From Fidelibacterota bacterium (lineage in GTDB: Bacteria; Fidelibacterota; Marinisomatia; Marinisomatales; TCS55): a stretch of DNA of 34,807 nucleotides. Below are positions 17,371 through 27,006 of the stretch, piece by piece (the stretch's first letter is position 1; the number at the start of each line of letters is the position of its first letter). The notes below the pieces were generated by a model. It was not told the origin of the DNA and did no database searches. It worked only from the letters and a program-made list of their open reading frames with translations. Both the position numbers and the translations under genes were made by a program. Where the stretch lies: assembly GCA_012964665.1 (NCBI GenBank), contig DTTO01000032.1, positions 1-34,807 of the forward strand, written 5' to 3'.

Positions 17371-18269
17371 TGAACGCGAAGGCATTGCAGGAACAACCGT
17401 ACTCTCATATTCCTGTGATGGTCTCCGAAGTTCTAACATACTTGAACCTCCACCCCAATGGAACGTACTTGGATGGTACCATCGGGGCTGGTGGGCACGC
17501 CACACAAATCCTAAACCAGCTCTCTGCCAATGGAAAGCTAATAGGAATTGATCGGGATGCGGAGGCACTGGAAATATGCAGTAACCATTTTGCTGCCTCT
17601 GCACACCCCGTTTTATTATACCGCTCTTCCTACCACCAATTCCCAGGAGTCCTCAAGAAATTGAAAATTTCTGAATTGAATGGCATGGTATTAGACCTAG
17701 GTATCTCCTCTATGCAGCTGGATTCTGATTCTCGCGGTTTTGGTTTTGAAACCGAAGGAAAATTGGATATGCGCTTTGATGAAGATACCGGTGAAACGGC
17801 AGCAGAACTAATTTCCAGGTTATCCGAAAAAGAATTAGCAGATTTGATTTACCAATATGGTGAAGAACGTCATTCGCGAAAAATTGCCCGTACCATTAAA
17901 TCTATAAAGCAACTGACCACTGTGGCTGACCTCAAAGAGGCCGTCCGCAGGTCTACCCCTCCACATCAAAGAAACAAATCCCTAGCGCGCGTATTCCAAG
18001 CCATACGCATTGCGGTTAACGGCGAGCTGGATAAACTTGCGATTTTTCTTGACCACTTTAATGATTATCTATCCATAGGTGGCCGAATTGTGATTATGTC
18101 CTATCATTCCCTTGAAGACCGAATGATAAAGCATCGTTTCCGGTCATTAAAACAATCAGGGAAACTCAAGGTGCTCACCAAAAAACCAATCCTACCTTCT
18201 GAAGTTGAACAATCTCACAACAGACGCTCTCGTAGTGCCAAACTTCGGGCGGCAGAGAGGATCGCATAA
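17370..18269 (+). CDS. rsmH: 16S rRNA (cytosine(1402)-N4)-methyltransferase
   Basis: The enzyme (formerly MraW) methylates N4 of C1402 in the decoding centre of 16S rRNA using SAM. At 299 residues it has normal length. Visible signatures are HIPVM at the N-terminus, the SAM-binding GTIGAGGHA, LGISSMQLD, MRFDED, and FQAIRIAVNGEL then MSYHSLEDR toward the C-terminus. It overlaps mraZ by one base and is followed five bases later by the TTG of ftsL. The mraZ-rsmH-ftsL order is the ancestral start of the dcw cluster. Confidence 0.96.
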   Translation: MNAKALQEQPYSHIPVMVSEVLTYLNLHPNGTYLDGTIGAGGHATQILNQLSANGKLIGIDRDAEALEICSNHFAASAHPVLLYRSSYHQFPGVLKKLKISELNGMVLDLGISSMQLDSDSRGFGFETEGKLDMRFDEDTGETAAELISRLSEKELADLIYQYGEERHSRKIARTIKSIKQLTTVADLKEAVRRSTPPHQRNKSLARVFQAIRIAVNGELDKLAIFLDHFNDYLSIGGRIVIMSYHSLEDRMIKHRFRSLKQSGKLKVLTKKPILPSEVEQSHNRRSRSAKLRAAERIA

Positions 18270-18274
18270 TACCA

Positions 18275-18604
18275 TTGAAAAAGAGAAAACGTCGATCAAA
18301 AAAGAATCGGGAATTCTTCCAGACACTGCTTTTTTTCTCTACTACAATTCTTTCCATCACAGGATTGATAGTTTACTTATGGGTTTATACGGAAGTGGAT
18401 GAAACAATGCTAGCTATTGAAGTACAAAATCAAGTCTCTATTGAGCTAGATAATTCAGTGAATGAACTCAAAATGGATATTACTCAACTTTCCCGAGGGG
18501 ATCGTATTTCTCAAGTGGCACGGACAGAGTTGAATATGATCCCCGCTCAACCTGAAACATTAATGATTTACATTGACAAAAATATTATAACTGACGCTAA
18601 TTGA
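18275..18604 (+). CDS. ftsL: Cell division protein FtsL
   Basis: The 109-residue bitopic protein has a very basic cytoplasmic start (KKRKRRSKKNRE), one membrane helix (about 17-38) and a periplasmic heptad-like helix (about 48-80). This is the form of FtsL, which pairs with FtsB and activates FtsWI at the septum. FtsL sequences diverge strongly, so the name rests on size, topology and position between rsmH and ftsI. The start is TTG at 18275; I see no in-frame ATG near. Its TGA overlaps the ftsI TTG (TTGA). Confidence 0.82.
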   Translation: MKKRKRRSKKNREFFQTLLFFSTTILSITGLIVYLWVYTEVDETMLAIEVQNQVSIELDNSVNELKMDITQLSRGDRISQVARTELNMIPAQPETLMIYIDKNIITDAN

Positions 18605-20568
18605 CGAAGACCTATCTGAAATTCCGCACACGGGTAACCGTTATCTCATGCTGCCTCATTTTTGCTTGGGCTGGACTTTCTGCGCGCTTATTTCAGATTA
18701 TGGTCATTGACAGTGATATCTACCGCAAGCAGGGTATCAGCCAAGGGCAAAGGCAGGAACCGCTTCTTGCTGTACGAGGTAATATTTACGATACAAAAAA
18801 TGTACCCCTAACACGTAACATTATCCACTATTCCATAGCGGTTCATCCATCAAAAATAAAGGATAAAGCCAGATTTGCAGATCTGATATATGAATCTACA
18901 GGCAGGAAATCAGATTTTTATTTAAATAAATTGAATTCAAAAGCCGATTTTGTTTATCTGGAACGTAATTTACGGAAGGAAAAGGTAGCACTAATTCTAG
19001 GGCAGCGCATTTCCGGCCTGGTGATAGATCGGGAATTCAGGCGTTCTTACCCCCATAACAATATTGGCTCTCAAATCATTGGATTTACCGATGTAGATGA
19101 CAAAGGATTGATCGGAATTGAAAAAGAATTCAATGGGTATCTTGAAGGGAAAAATGGCTGGGTAGTCAAACAGGTGGATGGTGAAGGGCGCGCTCAAGTC
19201 AAAACTAGTTTCCCCATTAAGGATCCCGTTGATGGATCTAATATTCAATTAACCATCAACCTGGAATATCAAAGTATTCTTCAGGAAGAATTAGCCCGAC
19301 AAATAGAAGAATCAAAGGCAAAGGGCGCGATGGGTATTTTGATGGATCCACAAACCGGTGCTATTCTGGCCATGACATCTCTACCGGATTTTGACCCTAA
19401 TCAGCATGATTTTTACCCTGTAGAGAACCAAAAAATCAGAGTAGTTACAGATCAATTTGAACCAGGATCCACCTACAAAATTGTAGCTGCTACTGCTGCT
19501 GTAGCCACGAAAAAAGTATCTCTTTATGATGAATTTTATTGCGAGGACGGTCAATTCACGGTTGCAGGGAAAATAATTACCGATCACGAAAAATTTGGGC
19601 TCCTTACCTTCCCTCAAATCATTGCACACTCTAGTAATGTTGGCACAATAAAAATTGCCCAAAAAATAGGGCAAAATCCATTATACACTTATTCTAGGAA
19701 CTATGGATTCGGAACTCTCACCGGTATTCGTTTCCCAGGAGAGATGAAAGGAACACTTCGAAAAATAAAAGATTGGAGCGAGCTATCCCTGGCTGAGTTG
19801 TCAATTGGATATGAAGTGGGTGTCACTGCACTACAGCTGGCGTCCGCTTACGCAGCCATTGCCAATGGTGGATTCCTTCTAAAACCGCGATTAGTAAAAC
19901 AAATATTAACCCCTGAAGGCAAGCTGGTATATGCAGAAAAACCTGAAGTGATGCGAAAAGTGGCTGACCCTGAAATTATGTCTACGATCAAGGATATGTT
20001 AGTGCAAAGCGTAAAAAGCGGCACCGGGATCAAAGCAGGTATAAAGGGTTGGTCCATTGCGGGGAAAACGGGAACTGCGCATAAATTCATAGAAGGAGAA
20101 TATTCACAAAGTAAATATATTTCCAATTTCGTTGGTTTTTTCCCAGCGGAAGATCCCCAAATTGTAGGAGTAATTATCCTAGACGAACCCCGCTACGGCC
20201 TCCATTGGGGCGGCTATGGTGCAGCGCCCGTATTTCGCCGCGTGGCCCAGCGGATTATTAATATGGATGATTCTATTCAATACCATGAGCCGAAAACAAA
20301 ATTTCCCAAAACTGTTTATGTCGATGCATCCGAAAAGGATAATATGGATTTGGTACCTATAAAAACTGTTGCGCCATATCCAACTTATCAAGATGGATAT
20401 ACCATTGTGCCCGATGTGCGTGGCATGAGTATTCGAAAGGCCAAACAGGTATTAATAGCCTCAAACATCCGTGCAAATTTTACGGGATCCGGCCATGTAG
20501 TTTGGCAAAGCCCATCACCGGGAACAAAAAAGCTGCCTGGATCTATATGCACTATGGGATTAAATTAA
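18601..20568 (+). CDS. ftsI: Septal peptidoglycan transpeptidase FtsI (PBP3) with PASTA domain
   Basis: This class B penicillin-binding protein crosslinks septal peptidoglycan. Its 655 residues comprise one membrane anchor (about 11-33), a PBP dimer domain (about 50-220), the transpeptidase domain (about 240-560) and a C-terminal PASTA domain (about 600-655, VPDVRGMSIRKAKQVL). The active-site motifs are S290-x-x-K293 (GSTYK), S344-S345-N346 and K489-T-G-T (GKTGTA). A single PASTA domain is common in FCB and Gram-positive division PBPs but absent from E. coli FtsI. The start is TTG at 18601, overlapping the ftsL stop. Confidence 0.95.
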   Translation: MTKTYLKFRTRVTVISCCLIFAWAGLSARLFQIMVIDSDIYRKQGISQGQRQEPLLAVRGNIYDTKNVPLTRNIIHYSIAVHPSKIKDKARFADLIYESTGRKSDFYLNKLNSKADFVYLERNLRKEKVALILGQRISGLVIDREFRRSYPHNNIGSQIIGFTDVDDKGLIGIEKEFNGYLEGKNGWVVKQVDGEGRAQVKTSFPIKDPVDGSNIQLTINLEYQSILQEELARQIEESKAKGAMGILMDPQTGAILAMTSLPDFDPNQHDFYPVENQKIRVVTDQFEPGSTYKIVAATAAVATKKVSLYDEFYCEDGQFTVAGKIITDHEKFGLLTFPQIIAHSSNVGTIKIAQKIGQNPLYTYSRNYGFGTLTGIRFPGEMKGTLRKIKDWSELSLAELSIGYEVGVTALQLASAYAAIANGGFLLKPRLVKQILTPEGKLVYAEKPEVMRKVADPEIMSTIKDMLVQSVKSGTGIKAGIKGWSIAGKTGTAHKFIEGEYSQSKYISNFVGFFPAEDPQIVGVIILDEPRYGLHWGGYGAAPVFRRVAQRIINMDDSIQYHEPKTKFPKTVYVDASEKDNMDLVPIKTVAPYPTYQDGYTIVPDVRGMSIRKAKQVLIASNIRANFTGSGHVVWQSPSPGTKKLPGSICTMGLN

Positions 20569-20569
20569 T

Positions 20570-22021
20570 ATGAAGCTGAAAAAACTGGTAAAAGGTATTG
20601 TCATTGATGACACTACCCTGCCTTCGTTAGACGTGAAAGATATATGCAGCCATTCCAGTAACGTAACCGATGGCAGTTTATTCGTGGCCATATACGGCGA
20701 AGAAGCTGATGGCCATGATTTTATCCCCCAAGCAATAGAAAACGGTGCTGCAGTTGTAATTACCAATGGCAGGGAAATGGGTCAGTTGCCCATTCCCAAT
20801 ATACAAGTTGCCAATCCACGTTTAGCGGCTAGCCGTGTGTCAGCAGAATATTATGACCATCCGACAAAAAATTTGACGGTTATTGGTATTACGGGCACTA
20901 ACGGCAAAACAACAACGGCTTCTATCCTTCAAGAAATTCTGCGCGCTGCAGGAATCCAAAGTGCCCAATTGGGGACTTTAGGTATTATCGCGGACGGATT
21001 TACCTCAGAAAAATCATTAACTACTCCCGATCCAATTACGTTGCAAAAAATATTTCGCGAATTAGTGAATAAAGAATTTACCCACGTAGTTATGGAAGTT
21101 TCATCCCATGCCCTCGACCAATTGAGAGTAGCAGATGTGGAGTTTAATCTTGGCGTTTTTACCAATCTATCTCGCGAGCATTTAGATTACCATAAAACCA
21201 TGGATGATTATTTCCATGCAAAAGCCAAACTATTTAAATCTTTGCCAATTACTGGCACCGCAATTATAAATCATGATGATGGAATGGGTAAAGAAATGGC
21301 CAATCAATCCCAGGCGCCTGTAGTTAGTATTTCTAAAAACGGATCTACAGATATTCATTATTCGGTATTATCCCAAGATTTGGGCGGAATTCGAGGCACA
21401 ATCCAAGCAGGAGATATGACAATCAACATTTCCTCTTCACTGGTAGGCGATTTTAATGTTGAAAATATTTTATGTGCGGTAAGCACTGCCATCAGCCTTG
21501 GCATTAAACCCAAGCTGATTAAGGAAGGTGTCTCTGGCTGCAAAACAATCCCCGGGCGCATGGAAGTGATTACACTTCAAAATGGGGCAACAGTGATTGT
21601 AGACTATGCCCATACGCCCGATGCCTATGAAAAAGTTCTGATTACAATTTTAAGCATGAAAAATCCAAGCGGCAGGATCAATATTTTATTTGGCTGCGGT
21701 GGTGATCGGGATGCGACCAAACGACCAGAAATGGGACACATTGCTGAGAAGTATGGAGATCAATTATATATAACGCCAGATAATCCTCGGACAGAAGATT
21801 TAGCAAATATCAACGCCCAGATTTGCGATGGCTTATCTGAAAACAAGCACCAAATATATAAGGATCGCGCTATTGCCCTTACCGAAGCAATCCTGGAATT
21901 AAAAGCAGAAGACATCTTGGTTGTACTGGGAAAAGGACGGGAGGACTACCAGGAAGTTATGGGTGAAAAACTGCCCTATTCTGATCTGGAAATTATCGAA
22001 AGATTTATCAATGCGGATTGA
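20570..22021 (+). CDS. murE: UDP-MurNAc-L-Ala-D-Glu:meso-diaminopimelate ligase
   Basis: The enzyme adds the third residue of the stem peptide using ATP in the cytoplasm. It has 483 residues with the three Mur-ligase domains; the ATP loop TGTNGKTTT lies at about 109-117. The specificity motif DNPR (about residues 404-407, in TPDNPRTED) predicts meso-diaminopimelate rather than lysine, so this organism should have A1-gamma-type peptidoglycan. The ATG lies one base after the ftsI stop. The murF start lies 11 bases inside its 3' end. Confidence 0.96.
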   Translation: MKLKKLVKGIVIDDTTLPSLDVKDICSHSSNVTDGSLFVAIYGEEADGHDFIPQAIENGAAVVITNGREMGQLPIPNIQVANPRLAASRVSAEYYDHPTKNLTVIGITGTNGKTTTASILQEILRAAGIQSAQLGTLGIIADGFTSEKSLTTPDPITLQKIFRELVNKEFTHVVMEVSSHALDQLRVADVEFNLGVFTNLSREHLDYHKTMDDYFHAKAKLFKSLPITGTAIINHDDGMGKEMANQSQAPVVSISKNGSTDIHYSVLSQDLGGIRGTIQAGDMTINISSSLVGDFNVENILCAVSTAISLGIKPKLIKEGVSGCKTIPGRMEVITLQNGATVIVDYAHTPDAYEKVLITILSMKNPSGRINILFGCGGDRDATKRPEMGHIAEKYGDQLYITPDNPRTEDLANINAQICDGLSENKHQIYKDRAIALTEAILELKAEDILVVLGKGREDYQEVMGEKLPYSDLEIIERFINAD

Positions 22022-23351
22022 TTTACCCGATCCAGCTGGCTTCGCGGAAGTTTTTAAAAAAACAATCGGTATCTCTTTCGATTCTGAAGTTACGGGCATT
22101 ACAACAGACAGCCGGGAAGTTCAATCGGGGGACCTATATATTGCAATCGCTGGGGAACGGGTGGACGGACATACATTTTTAAAAGAAATTATTGACCGCG
22201 GCAGCGATTGTGCACTGGTCAATACGGTTTCGAAAGAATTGACAATCACTCAGATTAAAGTTGATAACCCGGTAAAAGCCATTGGAAAAGTAGCAACAGC
22301 ATGGCGAAACCAATTCCATATTCCCGTTATTGGAATCACGGGATCGAATGGTAAAACATCTACTAAAGAATTAATCAAACATGTCCTTTCCGCCCAATAC
22401 AATGTGCACGCCACAGAAGGAAATTATAATACATCTATTGGCCTACCTCTCACTCTACTTCAGTTAACCCCAGGTCATACAGTATCCATTCTGGAAATGG
22501 GTGCAAACCAATTGGGAGATATTGCTGAATTGTGTGACATCGCCAATCCCACCCACGGTATTATTACTAATATCGCCCCGGCACATTTAGAAGGATTTGG
22601 TTCGATTAAGACTATTGCAGAAACAAAGGGTGCCCTTTTCAAAAAGTTAAACAATGGTATTTCCTTTGTAAATGCAGCAGACCATCGCGTGAATGCATTA
22701 GGAGTCCCTGGAGAGTCCATTTCCTTTGGTCTCACGCCCGAATGTGATTTCCCCGCTGATCTGCACCATGAAGATGACGGTACCATTACCCTGACCATAG
22801 ACACCAAAGAGATTCCCACCTGTTCCATCAATTTATCGTTTGCAAAAAATGTGATCGCCTGTACGGCTATCGCACGTACGCTTGGATTGAAATGGTCGGA
22901 AATAAGTGAAAAAATTAAGTCCTTTCAACCACCAAAAGGCCGCTGCGAGGTGAAAAATAACGGTTCATTTATCATTATAGATGACACCTACAATGCAAAT
23001 CTCGAGTCTACTATAGCAGCCATCGATTATCTGCAAGCTTTCAGTGGAAACGGACAACGGATTTTCGTTTTTGGTGATATGTTCGAGCTGGGCGATTCAT
23101 CTTTAGAACAGCACCGCAGTGTGGGGAAAAAATGTGATGAAGCAGCCTTATCGGCTGTTTTAACAGTGGGACAGGAGACAATCGCTACCGATCGCGCAAT
23201 TACAAACACGGAATTTCATCAGCATTTTGATAATAAAGACGATCTACTATTATCTTTAAAAAGCATTGTGAACGAAGGGGACAAAGTCCTAGTCAAAGGA
23301 TCTCGAGGCATGCAAATGGAAACCATTGTAAAGGCTATTTTAGCAACCTGA
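22011..23351 (+). CDS. murF: UDP-MurNAc-tripeptide:D-Ala-D-Ala ligase
   Basis: MurF attaches D-Ala-D-Ala and finishes the UDP-MurNAc-pentapeptide. I start it at ATG 22011 (MRIDLPDPAGFAEVF), giving 446 residues. The frame is open further upstream to a TTG at 21921, but that stretch runs antisense-like through murE codons and has no family similarity. Present are the N-terminal MurF-type ITTDSREVQSGDLYIAIAGERVDGH region, the ATP loop GITGSNGKTSTKE and the DDTYNAN and FGDMFELG motifs of the family. It overlaps murE by 11 nt and mraY by one (TGATG). Confidence 0.95.
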   Translation: MRIDLPDPAGFAEVFKKTIGISFDSEVTGITTDSREVQSGDLYIAIAGERVDGHTFLKEIIDRGSDCALVNTVSKELTITQIKVDNPVKAIGKVATAWRNQFHIPVIGITGSNGKTSTKELIKHVLSAQYNVHATEGNYNTSIGLPLTLLQLTPGHTVSILEMGANQLGDIAELCDIANPTHGIITNIAPAHLEGFGSIKTIAETKGALFKKLNNGISFVNAADHRVNALGVPGESISFGLTPECDFPADLHHEDDGTITLTIDTKEIPTCSINLSFAKNVIACTAIARTLGLKWSEISEKIKSFQPPKGRCEVKNNGSFIIIDDTYNANLESTIAAIDYLQAFSGNGQRIFVFGDMFELGDSSLEQHRSVGKKCDEAALSAVLTVGQETIATDRAITNTEFHQHFDNKDDLLLSLKSIVNEGDKVLVKGSRGMQMETIVKAILAT

Positions 23352-24454
23352 TGCTGTATCACATTCTTTATCCTCTACGTGATATTTTTTCCCCATTCAA
23401 TATTTTTCAGTATATCACATTTCGTAGTGCAAGTGCCGCAATACTGGCATTGCTGATTAGTTTCATCCTCGGACCGGCCATTATACGGAAATTGAACCAA
23501 CATCAGATTGGTGAAGAAATCCGTGAATATGGCCCGGAGGCCCATCAAAAGAAAAAGGGTACTCCAACTATGGGGGGGGTAATTATCCTCACAGCTATTA
23601 TCCTCCCCACCTTCCTACTGGCTGATATGAGCAATCCTTTTGTACAAATCGTACTGATTGCCACCATCTGGATGGGATTAATCGGGTTTTTTGATGACTA
23701 CTTAAAAACCATCAAAAAAATGAAAAAAGGCTTGGTGGCTCGCTATAAGTTGACCGGACAAATTTTGCTAGGTATTATCATCTCATGGTGGATTTATCAT
23801 ACGCCCGCCTGGGACAATTTTAGAACCGTAACCTCGCTACCCTTCTTTAAGGATGCAGTGGTTGATTTTGGCATGCTTTATCCTCTCATGATTGTATTGG
23901 TGGTTACGGCAACTTCAAACGCAGTAAACCTTACCGATGGCCTAGACGGTCTAGCAGCGGGACTTCTGGCAATCTCATTCAGTGTTTTCGCTACTATTGC
24001 CTACATTAGTGGACGTGTTGATTTCTCAGATTATTTAAATATTATTTACCTCCCGGGGGCTGGTGAGCTTACCATTTTCACCGCTGCCTGTGTAGGAGCA
24101 TGTCTGGGATATTTATGGTTTAACGCCGCGCCAGCTGAAGTATTTATGGGCGATGTAGGTTCCCTCTCAACAGGTGCGGCCCTAGGCACTTTAGCCATTT
24201 TACTCAAAAAAGAATTTTTATTGGTCATCATCGGCGGTGTATTTGTGGCAGAAGCCGTTTCTGTGATTCTGCAGGTGGGTTACTTTAGGTATACACGCAT
24301 GAAAACAGGTGAAGGGAAAAAACTATTCAAGATGGCCCCCTTCCACCATCATTTTGAATTAAAAGGCTGGCCGGAATCCAGGGTCGTGATTCGTTTCTGG
24401 ATTATTGGCCTTTTACTGGCGTTGTTAACTCTCACCACATTCAAGATTCGTTAA
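23351..24454 (+). CDS. mraY: Phospho-MurNAc-pentapeptide transferase MraY
   Basis: MraY transfers phospho-MurNAc-pentapeptide to undecaprenyl phosphate, making lipid I at the inner membrane. At 367 residues with about ten hydrophobic helices it is full length. The family motifs are visible: QKKKGTPTMGG, FFDDYLK (Mg-binding aspartates), NLTDGLDGLAAG, FMGDVGSLSTGA and the histidine-rich MAPFHHHFELKGW before the last helix. It overlaps murF and murD by one base each. Confidence 0.97.
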   Translation: MLYHILYPLRDIFSPFNIFQYITFRSASAAILALLISFILGPAIIRKLNQHQIGEEIREYGPEAHQKKKGTPTMGGVIILTAIILPTFLLADMSNPFVQIVLIATIWMGLIGFFDDYLKTIKKMKKGLVARYKLTGQILLGIIISWWIYHTPAWDNFRTVTSLPFFKDAVVDFGMLYPLMIVLVVTATSNAVNLTDGLDGLAAGLLAISFSVFATIAYISGRVDFSDYLNIIYLPGAGELTIFTAACVGACLGYLWFNAAPAEVFMGDVGSLSTGAALGTLAILLKKEFLLVIIGGVFVAEAVSVILQVGYFRYTRMKTGEGKKLFKMAPFHHHFELKGWPESRVVIRFWIIGLLLALLTLTTFKIR

Positions 24455-25833
24455 TGGATATTTCCAACAAAAATCTAATTAGCATTGAGGGTGCAAATAT
24501 TACCGTGATTGGTCTTGGCCGTAGTGGCGAGAGTGCAGCTCGCTTAGGAAAAACCCTTGGTGCTAATATATTAATCAGCGATGGTAGTTCTGATAGCGAT
24601 GTCATTGAGCGTGCAAAAAAACTTTCATCAAAAGGTATTAACGTAGAAACGGGCGGACACAGCAAAAAAATTTATGATGCTGATCTATGCGTCATCTCAC
24701 CAGGAGTCAAACAAGATGCGACAATCGTAAATGAGACGAAGGCCAATGGGATCCCTATAGTTAGTGAAATTGAATTTGCTAGTTGGTTTACGTATGGCGC
24801 AATTATTGCAATCACCGGTTCTAATGGCAAAACAACATCTGTAAGTCTGCTGGAGGAAATGTGCAAAACAAAAGGCTTCTCTCCCGCCCTAGCTGGGAAT
24901 GTTGGAACGGCCTTTTCTGATATTGTATTAAAGGATTTAGAAGCCAAGCCTTCCCACCGGGTCTATATATTAGAGATTTCCAGTTTTCAAATGGAACATA
25001 TTGTCCATTTTAAACCATTCATTTCTGTATTTTTAAATATTACACCGGATCACCTGGATCGTTACAGCGGTATGGATGCATATATCCAGGCGAAAATGAA
25101 TATGATCCAGAACCAAGATCAACGGGATCATATTGTATATAATTATGATGATCCGGTACTCAACACAAAATTTGAGGGCGTTTTACCCCAGACCCACGGA
25201 TTCAGCATTCTTGGAGAAAGGGAAACAATCTTCACCATGAACGCCACCAAAATCTATGATGAAAAGCACGCCACGCTGATTCATCTTGATCAACTCGCTC
25301 TTCCTGGGCGGCATAATCTAGCGAATTCCCTGGCAGCTGCTACGGCAGCAAAAATCCTGGGTGTTCCTAATTCACGGATCGCCCAAACTATGTCTACCTT
25401 TGTCGGAGTAGAACACAGGCTCGAAAGAGTTCTGGATGTAAATGGTGTAACCTACTACAATGATTCCAAAGCCACCAATGTGGATGCGGTCAAGGTTGCA
25501 CTGGATAGTTTTAACTCTGCTATCCACCTCATCCTTGGTGGAAAAGATAAAGGTGGAAAATTCTCACAACTCCTTCCACATGCCCAGAATAAAGTGAAGG
25601 AAATTGTCGCCTATGGACAGGCGAGTGAAAAAATCTCAGCAGCCTTGAGGGATGCGGTAAAGCTGGAGCAGGTCTCCAGCCTTCAAGAAGCTGTTGAGGT
25701 TTGCCATCTGCGCGCAGAACCCGGGGATATTGTATTATTATCTCCGGGCTGCGCCAGTTTTGACCAATTTACTAATTTCGAAGAACGGGGCGAGGTGTTT
25801 AAATCTTTGGTAAAGGAAATGGTCCCCCAGTGA
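24454..25833 (+). CDS. murD: UDP-MurNAc-L-Ala:D-Glu ligase
   Basis: MurD adds D-glutamate to UDP-MurNAc-L-Ala. The 459-residue protein has an N-terminal Rossmann-like domain (GLGRSGESAARLG), the ATP loop ITGSNGKTTS, the NITPDHLDRY motif, and NDSKATNVDAV with LILGGKDKGGKF in the C-terminal domain, all typical of MurD. It starts one base inside mraY (TAATG) and its stop overlaps the GTG of ftsW. Confidence 0.96.
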   Translation: MDISNKNLISIEGANITVIGLGRSGESAARLGKTLGANILISDGSSDSDVIERAKKLSSKGINVETGGHSKKIYDADLCVISPGVKQDATIVNETKANGIPIVSEIEFASWFTYGAIIAITGSNGKTTSVSLLEEMCKTKGFSPALAGNVGTAFSDIVLKDLEAKPSHRVYILEISSFQMEHIVHFKPFISVFLNITPDHLDRYSGMDAYIQAKMNMIQNQDQRDHIVYNYDDPVLNTKFEGVLPQTHGFSILGERETIFTMNATKIYDEKHATLIHLDQLALPGRHNLANSLAAATAAKILGVPNSRIAQTMSTFVGVEHRLERVLDVNGVTYYNDSKATNVDAVKVALDSFNSAIHLILGGKDKGGKFSQLLPHAQNKVKEIVAYGQASEKISAALRDAVKLEQVSSLQEAVEVCHLRAEPGDIVLLSPGCASFDQFTNFEERGEVFKSLVKEMVPQ

Positions 25834-27002
25834 AACAATTAGACATTATTACCAAAAAGTATGACCAGATTTTACTGGTGCTGATTATTATCCTTTGCGC
25901 CGTTGGTACGGTAATGCTATACAGTTCTAGTTCATCCATTTCTCTCAATGAAACAGGTGGCGTGACAGATACCCTTTTCCTGCGCTCTCATCTCAAACGA
26001 CTGATCGTAGGCATGATGGCCATGTTTTTATTTATTTTTCTGGACTACCGCAAACTCAAATCCATTGCACCACATCTCATGATTGGAGCCATCGTCCTAC
26101 TTTTAATTACCAAACTTGTTTATGTCATTCGAGGAATCAGTTTTCCCGCGCGCTGGTTGGATCTGGGACTTTTTACCGTACAGACTTCTGACGTCGCCCG
26201 CTTTTCATTGATCATTTATTTGGCATATTATATCGATAAGAAACGCGACAAGATCAAAGATTTTTATACCGGGTTTTTCCCGCCGATCGTCCTTATGGCA
26301 GGTATTATAGCCGCAATTGTTATTCAACCGGATTTCAGCACGGGATTAATAATTGGATTAATCGGTTTTGCCATGCTGTTCATTGGTGGTGCAAGATTGC
26401 CTCATATCATGGCCACCGGTGCTGTAGCTGCAGTGGTGATGATTCCTGTGATGCTTATGCGATCCTACCGAATGAAACGGGTTATTTACTGGCTGAGTTC
26501 TGTTTTCGGTATGAGTACAGAAGCTAACCAGGAAGTGATAGGCTACCAGGCCCAGCAATCACTGATCAGTTTGGGAAACGGCGGCTTCTGGGGCCTTGGG
26601 CTCGGTAATAGTATGGAAAAGAATCTTTTTCTGCCTACGCCCCACACAGACTTTATTTATGCAATTATTGGAGAGGAGTTGGGACTCTTGGGGGCGATTT
26701 TTGTGATTACGTTATTTCTCCTCATTTTTCAAAGGGGTATTAAAATTGCAAAAGATACCACCGATCCATTTGGTGTAATGCTCACAGTGGGAATTTCGTT
26801 CAGTATTATTATTTATGCATTTATTAATGTTGCTGTCGTAACGGGAATCATACCTGTGACTGGGCTGCCCATGCCTTTGGTAAGCCATGGCGGCAGCAGC
26901 CTGGTGATGAACCTAGCCTGTTTAGGGATACTTTTAAATATCAGCCAGGCCAAGCGCAGTGTGAACCACCGTTCCGGCTGGAGCCCACAATTCAATGGAT
27001 AG
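25830..27002 (+). CDS. ftsW: Lipid II polymerase / septal SEDS protein FtsW
   Basis: A 390-residue SEDS glycosyltransferase that works with FtsI to build septal glycan. About ten membrane helices are present, with MLYSSSS early, the FPARWLDLG and QPDFSTG loops, and the signature GLPMPLVSHGGSSL near the C-terminus. Its place between murD and murG argues for FtsW rather than RodA. The start is GTG at 25830, in a GTGA overlap with the murD stop. Confidence 0.94.
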   Translation: MKQLDIITKKYDQILLVLIIILCAVGTVMLYSSSSSISLNETGGVTDTLFLRSHLKRLIVGMMAMFLFIFLDYRKLKSIAPHLMIGAIVLLLITKLVYVIRGISFPARWLDLGLFTVQTSDVARFSLIIYLAYYIDKKRDKIKDFYTGFFPPIVLMAGIIAAIVIQPDFSTGLIIGLIGFAMLFIGGARLPHIMATGAVAAVVMIPVMLMRSYRMKRVIYWLSSVFGMSTEANQEVIGYQAQQSLISLGNGGFWGLGLGNSMEKNLFLPTPHTDFIYAIIGEELGLLGAIFVITLFLLIFQRGIKIAKDTTDPFGVMLTVGISFSIIIYAFINVAVVTGIIPVTGLPMPLVSHGGSSLVMNLACLGILLNISQAKRSVNHRSGWSPQFNG

Positions 27003-27006
27003 GGCC

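Noticed and set aside
21921-22010. N-terminal extension of murF from an upstream TTG
   Set aside because: The 30 extra residues lie within murE in another frame, show no family similarity, and the ATG at 22011 gives the normal MurF N-terminus.
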